NCBI RefSeq assembly: GCF_011762195.1
Contig: NZ_JAASQK010000010.1
Span: forward strand, 1 to 64,000
DNA from: Sphingomonas oligoaromativorans
Lineage (GTDB): Bacteria; Pseudomonadota; Alphaproteobacteria; Sphingomonadales; Sphingomonadaceae
Length of the DNA stretch: 64,000 bases
Direction of reading: 5' to 3'
The first letter of the stretch is position 1, and each line of letters begins with the position of its first letter. Made by a program: the position numbers and the translations under genes. Positions 30,409-40,447 of this stretch are shown here, one piece after another. Below the pieces are notes generated by a model that searched no databases, was not told the DNA's origin, and saw nothing but the letters and a program-made list of their open reading frames with translations.

Positions 30409-31095
30409 TCAGCTCCGCATGAGCTTGCGGGTGAAGCCGATCAGGCCGAGCTGGCGATGCCGTCGCAGCCGCTCGGACCGCAGGATCAGGCGGACCTGAG
30501 CAAAGCAACGCTCGACGTCATCGTTGACGAGCACATAGTCATAGCCGTCCCAGTGGCCGATCTCGGAAACGGCGCGTTCCATGCGGCGGTCAACGACCTC
30601 GGCGCTGTCCGTCCCGCGACCGCGCAGACGGCGCTCCAGCTCTTCCATCGACGGCGGCAGGATGAAGATCCGGACGACATCCCCGGCCGCCTGCTGATAA
30701 AGCTGCTGGGCACCCTGCCAGTCGATGTCGAAGAGAACGTCGCGTCCTTCGTGCAGCATCGCCTCAACCGGCGCCCGCGGCGTGCCATAGCGATGATCGA
30801 AAACATGCGCCCATTCGAGGAACGCGTCGTCCGCGACCATTTCCTTGAACTTCGCCGTATCCACGAAGTGATAATCGCGGCCGTCCACTTCTCCGGGCCG
30901 CATGGGGCGGGTGGTGGCAGAGACGGACAGCCTGATCTGTCCATCCACCTCGATCAGCTTGCGGGCGATCGTCGATTTTCCTGCGCCCGATGGCGAGGAG
31001 ATGACAAACAACAGGCCCCTGCGATGCAACTCCGTCTCATGCGGATTGCGACGGGGGGCGGACGGGATGGAGGTGGAATCGAGCTGTTCGACCAT
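30409..31095 (-). CDS. gmk: Guanylate kinase
   Basis: Converts GMP to GDP. 228 residues with the P-loop SSPSGAGKSTIA, the GMP-binding VSATTRPMRPGEVDGRDYHF and the LFDIDWQGAQQL motif. ATG at 31095 follows gcagaagcgg; longer in-frame readings have no family match. Convergent with hflX; the 47-bp space between holds a CTCCC/GGGAG inverted repeat that may act as a weak two-way terminator. Confidence 0.96.
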   Translation of the reverse strand: MVEQLDSTSIPSAPRRNPHETELHRRGLLFVISSPSGAGKSTIARKLIEVDGQIRLSVSATTRPMRPGEVDGRDYHFVDTAKFKEMVADDAFLEWAHVFDHRYGTPRAPVEAMLHEGRDVLFDIDWQGAQQLYQQAAGDVVRIFILPPSMEELERRLRGRGTDSAEVVDRRMERAVSEIGHWDGYDYVLVNDDVERCFAQVRLILRSERLRRHRQLGLIGFTRKLMRS

Positions 31096-31142
31096 GACCG
31101 CTTCTGCCGCGATGCAGCGTGGGCCGTCAATCCCAACCGCAC

Positions 31143-31952
31143 TTAAAGTCCGGCGGCCTTCGCCTTGATCCACAGTTCTTCCTTCGCTTCGAGCGACAGG
31201 CCCACGAATGCATCGCCGGCTTCGGCCTCCATGGCGGCGAAACGGCGCTCGAACTTCGCATTGCCCGCCCGGAGCGCCGCTTCCGCATCCACGCCGCAAT
31301 GCCGAGCCCAGTTGACGACCGCGAAGAGCAGATCGCCAAATTCCTCCGCCCGCGCCGCGTCATCGATGGCGGTGTCGATTTCCGTGAGTTCCTCCATAAC
31401 CTTCGCCCGCGAGCCGTTGGCGTCGGGCCAGTCGAACCCCGTGCGCGCGGCGCGCTTCTGGAGTTTCTCCGCCCGCATCAACGAAGGCAATCCCAGAGCG
31501 ACACCCGCAAGCGCGCCCGTCTCGCGGCGACTGGCACGCTCCTCTGCCTTGATCGCTTCCCAGCCGCGCTGGGCAGCCGCGCCATTGCTGCGTTCGATAT
31601 CGCCGAAAACATGGGGATGGCGGCGGACCATCTTGTCCGAAATGCCGGCGATGACGTCGGCGAGCGTGAAATGACCGGCTTCCTCGGCCATTCGCGCATG
31701 GAACACGACCTGAAGCTGGAGATCGCCAAGCTCGCCACGGAGATCGGCCATGTCGCTGCGCGCGATCGCGTCGGCCACCTCATGGGCCTCTTCGATGGTA
31801 TAAGGTGCGATCGTGGAGAAGTCCTGCTCGACATCCCATGGACAACCGCTCTGAGGATCACGCAGCTTCGCCATGATCTGCGCGAGCCGCTCGATAGCCG
31901 CACCCGAAGAGGGAGCTTCCGCCGATATGCCGGAGGTCGGGGATGACGTCAT
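31143..31952 (-). CDS. mazG: MazG nucleoside triphosphate pyrophosphohydrolase
   Basis: Hydrolyses NTPs to monophosphates as a house-cleaning enzyme. The 269-residue protein has two MazG repeats with metal-binding EExxE-like sites (EEAHEVADAI, DLRGELGDLQLQV; VMEELTEI, EEFGDLLFAVVNW). I prefer the ATG at 31952, seven bases after gaggag, to the ATG four codons upstream. Likely downstream end of the long leftward operon, 74 bp after the small membrane protein gene. Confidence 0.95.
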   Translation of the reverse strand: MTSSPTSGISAEAPSSGAAIERLAQIMAKLRDPQSGCPWDVEQDFSTIAPYTIEEAHEVADAIARSDMADLRGELGDLQLQVVFHARMAEEAGHFTLADVIAGISDKMVRRHPHVFGDIERSNGAAAQRGWEAIKAEERASRRETGALAGVALGLPSLMRAEKLQKRAARTGFDWPDANGSRAKVMEELTEIDTAIDDAARAEEFGDLLFAVVNWARHCGVDAEAALRAGNAKFERRFAAMEAEAGDAFVGLSLEAKEELWIKAKAAGL

Positions 31953-32026
31953 GTCGCTCCTCATGCCAAAGTCCGATAATATACATTATGTAAAATCATA
32001 TCGATATCCGATCGTGAGAAGGCGCC

Positions 32027-32206
32027 CTACCGTCGAACATCGATCCAATGCGCTATGCCGAACAGGATGATGAAAATCGCAATCCAGGCGACGGCCATTG
32101 GAAGCCGTGGACCATGGGGCAAATGCCGTCGCGCAATCAGGGCGCTGCCGACCAGCAGCATCGCACCGGCGATCCAGATGAAATCACCGGCGCGATCGAG
32201 CGTCAT
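32027..32206 (-). CDS. Small two-helix membrane protein
   Basis: A 59-residue reading frame whose ATG overlaps the stop of the upstream phosphodiesterase gene (ATGA), indicating coupled translation. It encodes two hydrophobic segments, about residues 8-25 (DFIWIAGAMLLVGSALIA) and 37-54 (MAVAWIAIFIILFGIAHWI), separated by a short basic loop (RRHLPHGPR). No known family recognised. Its in-operon position and membrane pattern make it very likely real. Small size would cause automatic annotation to miss it. Confidence 0.75.
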   Translation of the reverse strand: MTLDRAGDFIWIAGAMLLVGSALIARRHLPHGPRLPMAVAWIAIFIILFGIAHWIDVRR

Positions 32207-32970
32207 GCGAAGTCCAGCTCCATGCCGTCATAGCCGGGCTCGACATGATCGGGCAGTTCGGCCTTGAGCCGCTGATAATCCATGCTGTTGTCCATGTGCA
32301 TCAGCACGGCAAGCTCAGGCTTCAATCGCTGAATCCAGCCGAGCGCCTGGTCGAGATTGGGGTGCGTAGGATGCGGCTTACGGCGCAAGGCATCCAGTAT
32401 CCATACGTCCACACCCTTATACAGTGCAGCCATGTCATCAGTCAACCCATTGAAATCAGTGGCATAAGCAGCCGAATAGCCATTCCAGTCGAAACGCAGG
32501 CCGGCGGATTCGATCGCCCCATGCGGCTGGTCCACCACCCGGACCCGGATGTCGCCGATCATCATCTCGTCCGGCAGGTGATGCGGTCGCACTGTCGGCG
32601 GATATCCGTCCTTGCCCTCGAAAGCGTAGTAGAAGCGCTCCTGCATCGACTTCAGCGTGTGCGGGCGCGCATAACCCTCCACCGCCGCGCGGTTGAGGAT
32701 CACGATCTGGCGGAGATCGTCGATGCCGTGGGTGTGATCCGCATGGTCGTGCGTCCAGATCACGGCGTCGAAGCGGCTGGCGCGCGCATCGAGAAGCTGT
32801 TCGCGCAGATCCGGTGACGTATCCACGAGAATGCGGGCCTGGTCGGTCTCGACGATGATCGAAGCCCGGCGGCGGCGGTTCTTCGGCTCGTTGGGATCGC
32901 ACTGGCCCCAGTCGTTGCCGATCCGCGGAACGCCCGACGACGTGCCCGAGCCCAGCAGTCGGATTCTCAT
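32203..32970 (-). CDS. MBL-fold phosphodiesterase (PhnP-like)
   Basis: A 255-residue metallo-beta-lactamase-fold hydrolase with the metal motif WTHDHADHTHGIDDLR and the opening RIRLLGSGTSSGVPRIG typical of PhnP/cyclic phosphodiesterase relatives. There are no phosphonate genes around it, so a general cyclic nucleotide or phosphoribosyl phosphodiesterase role is more likely than C-P lyase work. ATG at 32970 overlaps the tatD stop by 4 bp. Confidence 0.88.
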   Translation of the reverse strand: MRIRLLGSGTSSGVPRIGNDWGQCDPNEPKNRRRRASIIVETDQARILVDTSPDLREQLLDARASRFDAVIWTHDHADHTHGIDDLRQIVILNRAAVEGYARPHTLKSMQERFYYAFEGKDGYPPTVRPHHLPDEMMIGDIRVRVVDQPHGAIESAGLRFDWNGYSAAYATDFNGLTDDMAALYKGVDVWILDALRRKPHPTHPNLDQALGWIQRLKPELAVLMHMDNSMDYQRLKAELPDHVEPGYDGMELDFA

Positions 32971-33743
32971 GCGTGCGCTTTCGTGAAGAGATTGAAGAAG
33001 TTGGCGCTGGTATTCGCCATGAGTGTTCCGACGGGTTCGCCACGCAGATCGGCCAGAAAGCGGGCGGTATCCGCGACGAAGGCCGGCTCGCAAGGCTTCC
33101 CCCGATGCGGCACCGGCGCAAGGAATGGCGAGTCCGTCTCGATCAGCAGTCGATCCGCGGGGATCTTGGCAGCAGTAGCCTGCAAGTCCTTGGCATTCTT
33201 GAAGGTAACGATACCGGAGATCGAAATGCTGAGCCCCAGTTCGAGCATCTTGTCGCCGAATGCCTCGGAAGCCGTGAAGCAGTGGATCAGGGCCGGGAAG
33301 CGCCCCTTCCCCATCTCCTCCGCGAGGATCGCGTTGGTATCCTCCTCGGCGTCGCGGGTATGGATGATGAGCGGCAGGCCGGTCTCGCGGGAGGCTGCTA
33401 TGTGGGCGCGGAAGCTCGCCTGCTGACGGGCACGGTCGCTATGATCGTAATAATAATCGAGGCCGGTTTCGCCGATGCCGATCACGCGCGGATGGGCGGC
33501 GGCGGCAACCAGCTTCTCGGTATCGATATCGGGATGCTGATCCGCCTCATGCGGATGGATGCCGACCGACGCCCAGACATCGGGCTCGCGTTCAGCCGTG
33601 GCGATGATGTCGCCCCATTCGCGCTCCCGCGTCGAGATGTTGAGCATGGTGGTGACGCCGGCGGCGCGCGCGGAGGCAAGCACCTCGGCCTGGCGTTCGA
33701 CCAGCTTCGGATAATTCAGATGGCAATGACTGTCGACGAGCAT
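32967..33743 (-). CDS. tatD: TatD-family deoxyribonuclease
   Basis: A 258-residue metal-dependent hydrolase with DSHCHLNY at the start, GIGETGLDYYY, and LLIETDSPFLAPVPHRGK near the end, all TatD signatures. Members degrade DNA 3' to 5' and aid repair. It lies directly after metG and before the MBL gene, a conserved alphaproteobacterial order (holB-metG-tatD-MBL). Confidence 0.95.
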   Translation of the reverse strand: MLVDSHCHLNYPKLVERQAEVLASARAAGVTTMLNISTREREWGDIIATAEREPDVWASVGIHPHEADQHPDIDTEKLVAAAAHPRVIGIGETGLDYYYDHSDRARQQASFRAHIAASRETGLPLIIHTRDAEEDTNAILAEEMGKGRFPALIHCFTASEAFGDKMLELGLSISISGIVTFKNAKDLQATAAKIPADRLLIETDSPFLAPVPHRGKPCEPAFVADTARFLADLRGEPVGTLMANTSANFFNLFTKAHA

Positions 33744-33843
33744 GGCCCGGCAGATAGGGCCAAGTGCGCGTCATGGGAAGGTGGCGCTATCGCACCCGCA
33801 CCCTGCCACCCCGGAAAGACGCCGGAATGGCAGGGTTCGCGGA

Positions 33844-35358
33844 TCAGGCCTCCGCTTCCAGTTCCAGGCGCGGAAACACGCCCTGCGGCGTTGGGAGCGT
33901 GGTGCCGGGGGCGATTGGCGTCGAAAGAGCCGCGAAATCGCGAGCCCCCTCCCCGATAGCAAGCTGGTCGAGCAGTTTGCCCGCGGACGCCGGAATCGCC
34001 CACTGCGCGAGGATCGCGTGTTGGCGCACGGCTTCCGCCGTCCAGTAGAGGACCGCATCCGCCTTGGCCGGGTCGGTCTTGCGAAGTGCCCACGGCGCCA
34101 TATCGGCGAAATAGCGATTGGCCTCGCCGACGCCTTCCCAGAGGATTTCGAGTACCCGATGCAGCGCGAATTCCTCCATCGCCTCGGCCATGCGCGGGAG
34201 GAGCGACACGGGCAGCGCCGGCGCGGGTTCGTCGCCCGGCCCCGGCAGGACGCCGCCGCACTGCTTGGCGATCATCGACAGGCTGCGCTGGGCCAGATTG
34301 CCGAGCCCGTTGGCGAGATCAGCATTCACCCGCGTGACGATGCCTTCGGGGCTGTAGCTGCCGTCCTGACCGAAGCTCACCTCGCGCAGCAGGAAATAGC
34401 GCAGGCCATCCACGCCATAGCGCTCCGCCATCTCCAGCGGATCGACGACGTTCCCGGTGGACTTCGACATCTTCTCGCCGCGGTTCAGCACGAAGCCATG
34501 GCCGAACACCTGCTTCGGCAGCGCGATGCCGGCGGACATCAGGAAGGCCGGCCAATAGACCGCGTGGAAGCGCACGATATCCTTGCCGATGACGTGGACG
34601 TCCGCCGGCCACCACTTCGACATGTCGCCCGGATAACCGGCGCCGGTCAGATAGTTGGTGAGCGCGTCGACCCACACATACATCACATGTCCCGGCGAAT
34701 CCGGCACCGGAACGCCCCAGTCGAAGCTGGTGCGCGAGATCGAGAGGTCCGACAGGCCGCCCTTCACGAAGGACAGGATTTCGTTGCGGCGCCCTTCCGG
34801 GCGGATGAAATCGGGGTTCGCCTCATAATGGGCGATCAACCGGTCCTGATAAGCGGAGAGGCGGAAGAACCAGCTCTCCTCCACCGTCCATTCGACAGGC
34901 GTGCCCTGCGGCGAGAGCTTGGCGCCCCCTTCCCCTTCGACCAGTTCCTTCTCGTCGTAGAAGGCCTCGTCGCGGACCGAATACCAGCCTTCGTAGCGAT
35001 CGAGATAGATGTCGCCATTGTCGCGCATCGCGCGCCAGATCGCGGCGCTCGCTTCATAATGATCGGCATCCGTGGTGCGGATGAAACGATCATGCGAGAT
35101 GTTGAGGGCGGCCGTCATCTCACGGAAAGCAGACGACATTTCATCAGCCAGCGCGCGCGGAGTGATGCCGCGGTTGCGCGCCGTCTGGGCCATCTTCAGG
35201 CCATGCTCGTCCGTGCCGGTGAGGAAGCGGACCTCGCGTCCCTCGGCGCGCTTCCAGCGGGCGATGGCGTCGGTCGCGATCGCTTCGTAGGCGTGGCCGA
35301 CATGCGGGCGGCCGTTCGGGTAGCTGATCGCGGTGGTGATGTAGAAAGGCTTGGTCAT
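33844..35358 (-). CDS. metG: Methionyl-tRNA synthetase
   Basis: Charges tRNA-Met. 504 residues with the HIGH-like [12 protein letters not shown], the KMSKS loop in [13 protein letters not shown] and the anticodon-binding helical domain. It is the short form without the C-terminal dimerisation domain, and lacks the zinc-knuckle cysteines. ATG at 35358 overlaps the holB stop (ATGA). Confidence 0.97.
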   Translation of the reverse strand: MTKPFYITTAISYPNGRPHVGHAYEAIATDAIARWKRAEGREVRFLTGTDEHGLKMAQTARNRGITPRALADEMSSAFREMTAALNISHDRFIRTTDADHYEASAAIWRAMRDNGDIYLDRYEGWYSVRDEAFYDEKELVEGEGGAKLSPQGTPVEWTVEESWFFRLSAYQDRLIAHYEANPDFIRPEGRRNEILSFVKGGLSDLSISRTSFDWGVPVPDSPGHVMYVWVDALTNYLTGAGYPGDMSKWWPADVHVIGKDIVRFHAVYWPAFLMSAGIALPKQVFGHGFVLNRGEKMSKSTGNVVDPLEMAERYGVDGLRYFLLREVSFGQDGSYSPEGIVTRVNADLANGLGNLAQRSLSMIAKQCGGVLPGPGDEPAPALPVSLLPRMAEAMEEFALHRVLEILWEGVGEANRYFADMAPWALRKTDPAKADAVLYWTAEAVRQHAILAQWAIPASAGKLLDQLAIGEGARDFAALSTPIAPGTTLPTPQGVFPRLELEAEA

Positions 35359-36344
35359 CGGCGGGCGCTGGACGCTCTTTCCATGTTGAGCGACGCGAGC
35401 AGCCCGGCCAGCTCGAACACCGTCGCCTGGGGATCGAGCGAGAGGCGAACCGCACTCCCGGCCAGGGCGCGCGCCTTCTCCCACAGCGCCACGGCATCGG
35501 CAAGCGCCTGTCCGTGTCTTCCGCGCGCCTCGGCGGCGATGCGGCTGGGCAGGCGCTCCAGAAAAATCTCATAGCGAGGCTGCGCGGCTTTCAGCGCCAG
35601 CGCTTTGGCCAGTGCGACCCGCTCGCTATTGTCGGGATCGCCCGAACGGATGATGGATTCCATCGCGCTGTCGAGGCCGGCGACATCGAGCCCGGCGAAA
35701 CGCAGCGTCCTGCCGGGAGAGCCCTCGCCCGCCGCCGTCAGGTCCGCGATCTCGCGGTCATCGGCATCCGGCAGCGTATCGCGCAGCGCAACCTGCATGT
35801 CGCCCTGTTCGAGCGGTGCGAAGCGAAGCACCCGGCAACGGGAGCGGATCGTCGGAAGCAACCGCGCCGGCGCATGGCTGACCAAGAAAAACAGCGAGTT
35901 GACGGGTGGTTCTTCTAGCAGCTTGAGAAGGGCGTTGGCGCCCGAACGCTCCATGTCGTCCGCCGCGTCGATGATGACGACGCGCCAGGGGGAAAAGCTC
36001 GGCGAGGTGGCGAACAGCCGAGAGAGGCCACGCACCTGATCCACCGTGATCGAGCGCGCGGTGTCCTTTGTCTTCTCCCGATAAAGACGCTCCAGCACCA
36101 TCACGTCAGGATGACTGCCAGCCTCCCACAATCGTGCGATGCGGTGATCCGGGGGCACGTCGAGGCCGGGCGCATCAACGGCCGGGCCTGCCGCATCCGC
36201 CAGCAGGCGCAGCGCCGCCGCGCGGGCGAAGCTTCCCTTTCCGACGCCCTGCGGGCCGCTCAGCAGCCAGGCATGATGCATCCGCCCGGAACGATAGGCT
36301 TCCAGCAAGGCGGCGACCTGCCGTGATTGGCCGTAGAGCGCCAT
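35355..36344 (-). CDS. holB: DNA polymerase III subunit delta'
   Basis: Clamp-loader subunit, 329 residues, with the AAA+ N-terminus ([13 protein letters not shown]), the sensor-like [11 protein letters not shown] and the SRC motif in [11 protein letters not shown]. Start ATG follows the tmk stop by 6 bp. Part of the leftward tmk-holB-metG-tatD cluster. Confidence 0.95.
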   Translation of the reverse strand: MALYGQSRQVAALLEAYRSGRMHHAWLLSGPQGVGKGSFARAAALRLLADAAGPAVDAPGLDVPPDHRIARLWEAGSHPDVMVLERLYREKTKDTARSITVDQVRGLSRLFATSPSFSPWRVVIIDAADDMERSGANALLKLLEEPPVNSLFFLVSHAPARLLPTIRSRCRVLRFAPLEQGDMQVALRDTLPDADDREIADLTAAGEGSPGRTLRFAGLDVAGLDSAMESIIRSGDPDNSERVALAKALALKAAQPRYEIFLERLPSRIAAEARGRHGQALADAVALWEKARALAGSAVRLSLDPQATVFELAGLLASLNMERASSARR

Positions 36345-36350
36345 GCCGCC

Positions 36351-36974
36351 TTACAGCCCCGCCAGCGCGGCAATGAGGCGGGCGGTCACCCGTTCCGCCT
36401 CGCCCTGTGCGTCGACGAGCCGGAACCGCGCCGGCTCGGCCTTCGCCAGTGCCGCGAAGCTGTCGGCGACGCGGGCGTGATAGTCCGCATCACGCCCGCC
36501 AATGCGATCCGAATCGCCGCGGTCCCGCATTTGGGCTCGGCGAGCAGCTTCCTCGGCCGGAAGCGTGAGAAGCAGCGTGCGATCCGGCAGGAGCCCCGCC
36601 GAACCGACCTCGTGCAGCAACTTCAGTCGCTCGATCGATACCCCATCGGCGCCGCCCTGATAGGCGAGCGAGCTGTCGAGGAAACGATCGGTGATGACCC
36701 ATTTCCCTGCTTCGAGCGCGGGCAGGATGGTCTTCGCGACATGATCGGCGCGCGCGGCCGCGAACAGCAGCGCCTCCGCGCCGCCGGTCCAGCGATCGGC
36801 CGATCCTTCGAGCAGAAGGCGGCGGATCGCCTCCGCCCCCTCGCTGCCGCCGGGCTCACGCGTTTCCACGACGTCGAGCCCCCGCGTGCGTAGCGCAGCC
36901 GCCAGCGCGCGGACCTGCGTCGATTTGCCGACGCCTTCCCCGCCTTCCAGCGCGATGAAGCGCCCCCGCGTCAT
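36351..36974 (-). CDS. tmk: Thymidylate kinase
   Basis: Phosphorylates dTMP. 207 residues with the P-loop ALEGGEGVGKSTQ, the DR(F/Y) motif in ITDRFLDSSLAYQG and the lid region RAQMRDRGDSDRI. ATG at 36974; a much longer frame reaching 37172 overlaps dacA and is not supported. Lies 22 bp after dacA. Confidence 0.96.
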   Translation of the reverse strand: MTRGRFIALEGGEGVGKSTQVRALAAALRTRGLDVVETREPGGSEGAEAIRRLLLEGSADRWTGGAEALLFAAARADHVAKTILPALEAGKWVITDRFLDSSLAYQGGADGVSIERLKLLHEVGSAGLLPDRTLLLTLPAEEAARRAQMRDRGDSDRIGGRDADYHARVADSFAALAKAEPARFRLVDAQGEAERVTARLIAALAGL

Positions 36975-36996
36975 TGGCCTGGCCCCCGGATATGGA

Positions 36997-38193
36997 TCAG
37001 GCGAAACCGAACAGCGCCTTGATCGACGCCCAGATGCGGCCGAAGAAGCCCGCTTCGCCGACATCATTCTCGGCCACGAGCGGCAGCACCTGCTGGTCCT
37101 GCCCCGGAGGCGAGACGACGAGATCGGCGATATGCTGGCCGGCGGTGATTGGCGCCTTGATCGGGCCTTCATACACCACTTTCATCGGCGGCGCGTCTCC
37201 GCCGGCGCGCTGGCCGAGAATGCCGCCCACGCCGAGCGGGACGGTCACGGCGAGATCGCGCGGCGCGACAAGGCCGACCTTGGAGGACGATCCGCCCTGA
37301 ACCTCGGCCATGTCCACGCGCTTGCCCTTGGCGAAGAGCGGCTTGAGCCGCCACGCTTGGAAGCCCCAGTTCATCAGGGCGATCGACTGGTTCACGCGCT
37401 CGTTCCAGCTCTGCATCCCGGCGAGCACCATGACGAGGCGGCGCCCGCCCTGCTCGGCCGAGCCGGTGAAGCCATAGCCGGCTTCTTCGGTATGGCCGGT
37501 CTTGAGGCCGTCCGCGCCCGGCACCTTGCCAAGGATCGGATCGCGATTCTCTTGGCTGATATTGGCGCCGCCCATGGTCTTGCCCCAGGCGAAATTCGGC
37601 TTGGCGTAGAACTGCTTATAGAGATCCGGGTAGTCGCGGATCGTCGCCTCGGCGAGTGTCGCGAGATCGCGCGCGGTCACATAGGTGACGCCGCCGTCCG
37701 GCCAGCCATTGGCCGTGCCGAAGTGCGAATTCTTCAGCCCGAGATGTTGGGCCTGCTGGTTCATCAGGTTGACGAAGGCCGGCTCCGTGCCCGCTATGCC
37801 CTCGGCCAGCACGATGCAGGCGTCGTTGCCCGACAGCGTGATGATGCCCGACAGAAGGTCCGAAACGGAGACCTGCTCGCCCGCGGCGATGAACATGGTG
37901 GAGCCCTGCGCGTGCCACTTCTTCCATGTCTCGGGCGACATGGTGAACTTCTGGTCCAGCTTCAGCTCACCGCTCTTGATGAGGCTGAAAGCGACATAGA
38001 CCGTCATCATCTTCGCCAGCGAGGCCGGCGGCATACGGAAATCAGGCTGCTTCTGGTAGAGGATGGCGCCCGAATTCATGTCCTGGAGGAAGGCGACCTG
38101 CGCCGTCGTGTCGAACGGCGGGACGGCGGCGAACGACGCCGTGGACAGACTCGCGAGGCTGAGGGACAGGACGGCAAACTGGACGGGCTTCAT
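36997..38193 (-). CDS. dacA: D-alanyl-D-alanine carboxypeptidase (PBP5/6 type)
   Basis: Trims the terminal D-Ala of peptidoglycan side chains. 398 residues with a signal peptide (1-22), Ser58 in SLAK, the SGN motif in TLSGNDACIV, KTG in GLKTGHTEE, then the beta-rich C-terminal domain and a terminal amphipathic helix for membrane attachment. ATG overlaps the rlpA stop by 4 bp; with rlpA and mltB it forms a wall-remodelling block. Confidence 0.95.
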   Translation of the reverse strand: MKPVQFAVLSLSLASLSTASFAAVPPFDTTAQVAFLQDMNSGAILYQKQPDFRMPPASLAKMMTVYVAFSLIKSGELKLDQKFTMSPETWKKWHAQGSTMFIAAGEQVSVSDLLSGIITLSGNDACIVLAEGIAGTEPAFVNLMNQQAQHLGLKNSHFGTANGWPDGGVTYVTARDLATLAEATIRDYPDLYKQFYAKPNFAWGKTMGGANISQENRDPILGKVPGADGLKTGHTEEAGYGFTGSAEQGGRRLVMVLAGMQSWNERVNQSIALMNWGFQAWRLKPLFAKGKRVDMAEVQGGSSSKVGLVAPRDLAVTVPLGVGGILGQRAGGDAPPMKVVYEGPIKAPITAGQHIADLVVSPPGQDQQVLPLVAENDVGEAGFFGRIWASIKALFGFA

Positions 38194-39062
38194 GGCGACG
38201 TGGTTCCGTTCGGCTCTTGTGAAAGTGGCGCGTCGACGACGGCAGCCCCCTGATAGCCGCGTGCGCGCAACCGCGCCAGCGCCGCAGAGAGAGAAGCGTC
38301 ATCGGAATATGGTCCGGCCATGATGCGATAGCCGGTGCCCGTCGCCACCACCCGCGCGCCGAGATCGGAAAGCGAGGAGGCCAGCGCATCGGCGGCATCG
38401 GGATCGGCGGGTGAAGCGATGAGGATATTGCGGCTCGTCGCCAGTCCGGTCTTGCGGCGTGGCGTGACGGGTGCTGAGCGTTGCACGCTGGCCACCATCG
38501 ACGGCGCCACCCGGCCGACGCGCGGCGGCGTTGCGGTCGGCTCGACCGAGGCGAGCATCACGGGATAGCCGCGCCGGAGCCGCTCGCGATCATGGCGGCT
38601 GGGCGTCACCCGGCGCACGCGCACCATCGCCCGGCCCACACGGTCGATTCCCAGCTCCTTCGCCGCTTCCTGGGACAGATCGAGAATGCGATCGCGTGCA
38701 TAAGGGCCGCGATCGTTGACGCGCACAAGGATGCGCCGCCCGGTGTCGAGCCGCGTCACCTCCACATAGGAAGGCAGCGGCAAGGTCGTGTGCGCGGCGC
38801 TCGGCCGCTGGCGGTAGAAAATCTCGCCATTGGCGGTGTGCCGGCCCTGCTCGGCATTGCCGTACCAGCTCGCCTCGCCGATCTGGTCATAATCCGGCTG
38901 ATCGGTCGGCACATAAGTGCGCCCGCCGATCGCATAGGGACGGCCGAGCTTCACCGGCGTGTCCTGCACCAGTCCATGCACGCCACCCCCGCAGCCCGCG
39001 AGAAACAGCGCCGCCGACAGCGCGGCGGCTTCGCGGCCGCGCCGCTCAGTTCGCCACAGCAT
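38190..39062 (-). CDS. rlpA: RlpA-like septal lipoprotein with SPOR domain
   Basis: A 290-residue outer-membrane lipoprotein. The start at 39062 gives a lipobox (LFLAGC), then the double-psi beta-barrel RlpA domain (GEASWYGNAEQGRHTANGE, RVNDRGPYARDRILDLS), a linker, and a C-terminal SPOR domain (about 215-285) that binds denuded glycan. Family members are septal lytic transglycosylases or glycan-binding proteins. It overlaps the mltB 3' end by 17 bp. Confidence 0.92.
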   Translation of the reverse strand: MLWRTERRGREAAALSAALFLAGCGGGVHGLVQDTPVKLGRPYAIGGRTYVPTDQPDYDQIGEASWYGNAEQGRHTANGEIFYRQRPSAAHTTLPLPSYVEVTRLDTGRRILVRVNDRGPYARDRILDLSQEAAKELGIDRVGRAMVRVRRVTPSRHDRERLRRGYPVMLASVEPTATPPRVGRVAPSMVASVQRSAPVTPRRKTGLATSRNILIASPADPDAADALASSLSDLGARVVATGTGYRIMAGPYSDDASLSAALARLRARGYQGAAVVDAPLSQEPNGTTSP

Positions 39063-40122
39063 CGGCAAGCAAGCCCACGGAGAGCGCGTAAAAGTTCGAA
39101 CAGTTATAATCGAGGATCGCACGATAATTGCCGAATGTCAGATAGGCGGTCGCGCCGGCGCCGTCGGGTTCCAGCAAGGTCGCCTGCTCGTCGTCCGCCA
39201 CCTGAGGCCCGCCGGTCTGGACAACGCCGAGCGCACGCCATTCGCGCATCGTCAGCCATCTGCTGTGCCGGGCATGGACACGCGGACAGCGTGGCCCGGT
39301 CATGCGGGTGGCGATCGCCGAGCGGTTCAGCGTGGCGGGCACATAGGCCGGCACGCCCCATGGCTCGCCTGCCTTCCAGCCTGCATTGTCGAGATAATTG
39401 GCGATCGAGGCGAGCGCATCGGCCGGGCTGGTCCAGATATCGGCCTTGCCGTCCCCGTCCCCGTCACGTGCCACACGGAGATAGACGGATGGCAGGAACT
39501 GCGGATACCCCGTCGCCCCCGCCCAGCTCCCCTTGAGCTGCGAGCGAGGTATGCCGCGATCCATCAGCTTGAGCGTTGCGATCAGTTCGCCTTCGAACAG
39601 CGGACGACGGCGGCCTTCATAGGCGAGAGTCGCCAGCGAGTTGGCGAGATCGAAATTGCCCGTATAGCCGCCATAGCTTGTCTCCTGCCCCCAGATGGAG
39701 ACCATCACCGATTCGGGCACGCCCGTTTCCTGCACGACCCGCTGGAGAGTGTAGCGCTGAGCGGCATAAGCGCTGCGCCCCCGTGCGATCAGGTCCGCGC
39801 CGACATGCTTGGCGCGATAGGGCGCGAAATTCGGCGAGGCGCCGACCGGCCCCGTCGGCGAGCCGCCCGGCTGCGCTTGATCCAGCGCGACCACGCGCGG
39901 GTTATAGACCAGCGTAGGCAACACGAAATCCAATGTCCGAGCGCTCACGCCGCTGGCCAGAGCACGTCCCCTGAACGCCTGGAGATAGGCCTGGAACGGA
40001 GCCGCATAGGGATCGGTGGCCGCCTGATCGCCCCCGACCGTCTGCGCTGACGCTACATTCGCATGGCCGGCCGCCATCGCGAGCGCCACGACCATGCCCA
40101 CCATCAAACCTGCTGTACGCAA
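39046..40122 (-). CDS. Lytic murein transglycosylase (MltB family)
   Basis: Cleaves glycan strands with anhydro-MurNAc formation. The catalytic Glu is in IWGQETSYGGYTG; GATGYPQFLPS, DGDGKADIWTSPADALASIANYL and LTFGNYRAILDYNCSNFYALSVG complete the SltB3-type pattern. I prefer a TTG start at 40122, which sits 5 bp after GGAGGT and gives a clean signal peptide (RTAGLMVGMVVALAMAAG). The GTG at 40203 has no ribosome site. First gene of the long leftward operon; its upstream side faces the tRNA-Ser site. Confidence 0.92.
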   Translation of the reverse strand: MRTAGLMVGMVVALAMAAGHANVASAQTVGGDQAATDPYAAPFQAYLQAFRGRALASGVSARTLDFVLPTLVYNPRVVALDQAQPGGSPTGPVGASPNFAPYRAKHVGADLIARGRSAYAAQRYTLQRVVQETGVPESVMVSIWGQETSYGGYTGNFDLANSLATLAYEGRRRPLFEGELIATLKLMDRGIPRSQLKGSWAGATGYPQFLPSVYLRVARDGDGDGKADIWTSPADALASIANYLDNAGWKAGEPWGVPAYVPATLNRSAIATRMTGPRCPRVHARHSRWLTMREWRALGVVQTGGPQVADDEQATLLEPDGAGATAYLTFGNYRAILDYNCSNFYALSVGLLADAVAN

Positions 40123-40299
40123 TGCCCACCTCCGCCATCCGCTTCTGGCATAGCCGCGCGGAGAGGTCAGCCCGTCTCGTCGCTTCTCATGCACAACTTG
40201 CACGGGTTGCGTTCGGATGGGTGACCGGGATAAGCGGACGCCAGCCCGCCGGACGATGGCAACGGAGACGCCGCAAGGCGCCTCGCTCAGCGGCTGTAT

Positions 40300-40338
40300 G
40301 GAAGAGTGTCCGAGTGGTTTAAGGAACCGGTCTTGAAA
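40300..40338 (+). pseudogene. 5' half of the interrupted chromosomal tRNA-Ser(TGA)
   Basis: The first 39 nt of a tRNA-Ser, ending exactly at the last base of the anticodon loop (CTTGAAA, 40332-40338). Its anticodon stem strand CCGGT pairs perfectly with ACCGG of the 3' fragment at 50752 onward, not with the intact gene nearby (ACCAG). Joined to 50752-50802 it gives a complete 90-nt tRNA-Ser. This is therefore the chromosomal side of the left junction of island 2. Confidence 0.93.
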
Positions 40339-40447
40339 GCTAACGGGGGTTTCGGCGCTCGGCAGCGTCGACCGACGAAAAAGGGGTGTAGTTAGAATCG
40401 CTTAGCGACGGGTCAAGGAATGGCTAAACCGAGCGGCAGCGCCGCCA

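Noticed and set aside
33742-35574. 610-codon open frame on the plus strand across metG and holB
   Set aside because: Antisense shadow in GC-rich DNA; metG and holB on the other strand have full family motifs and coupled starts.
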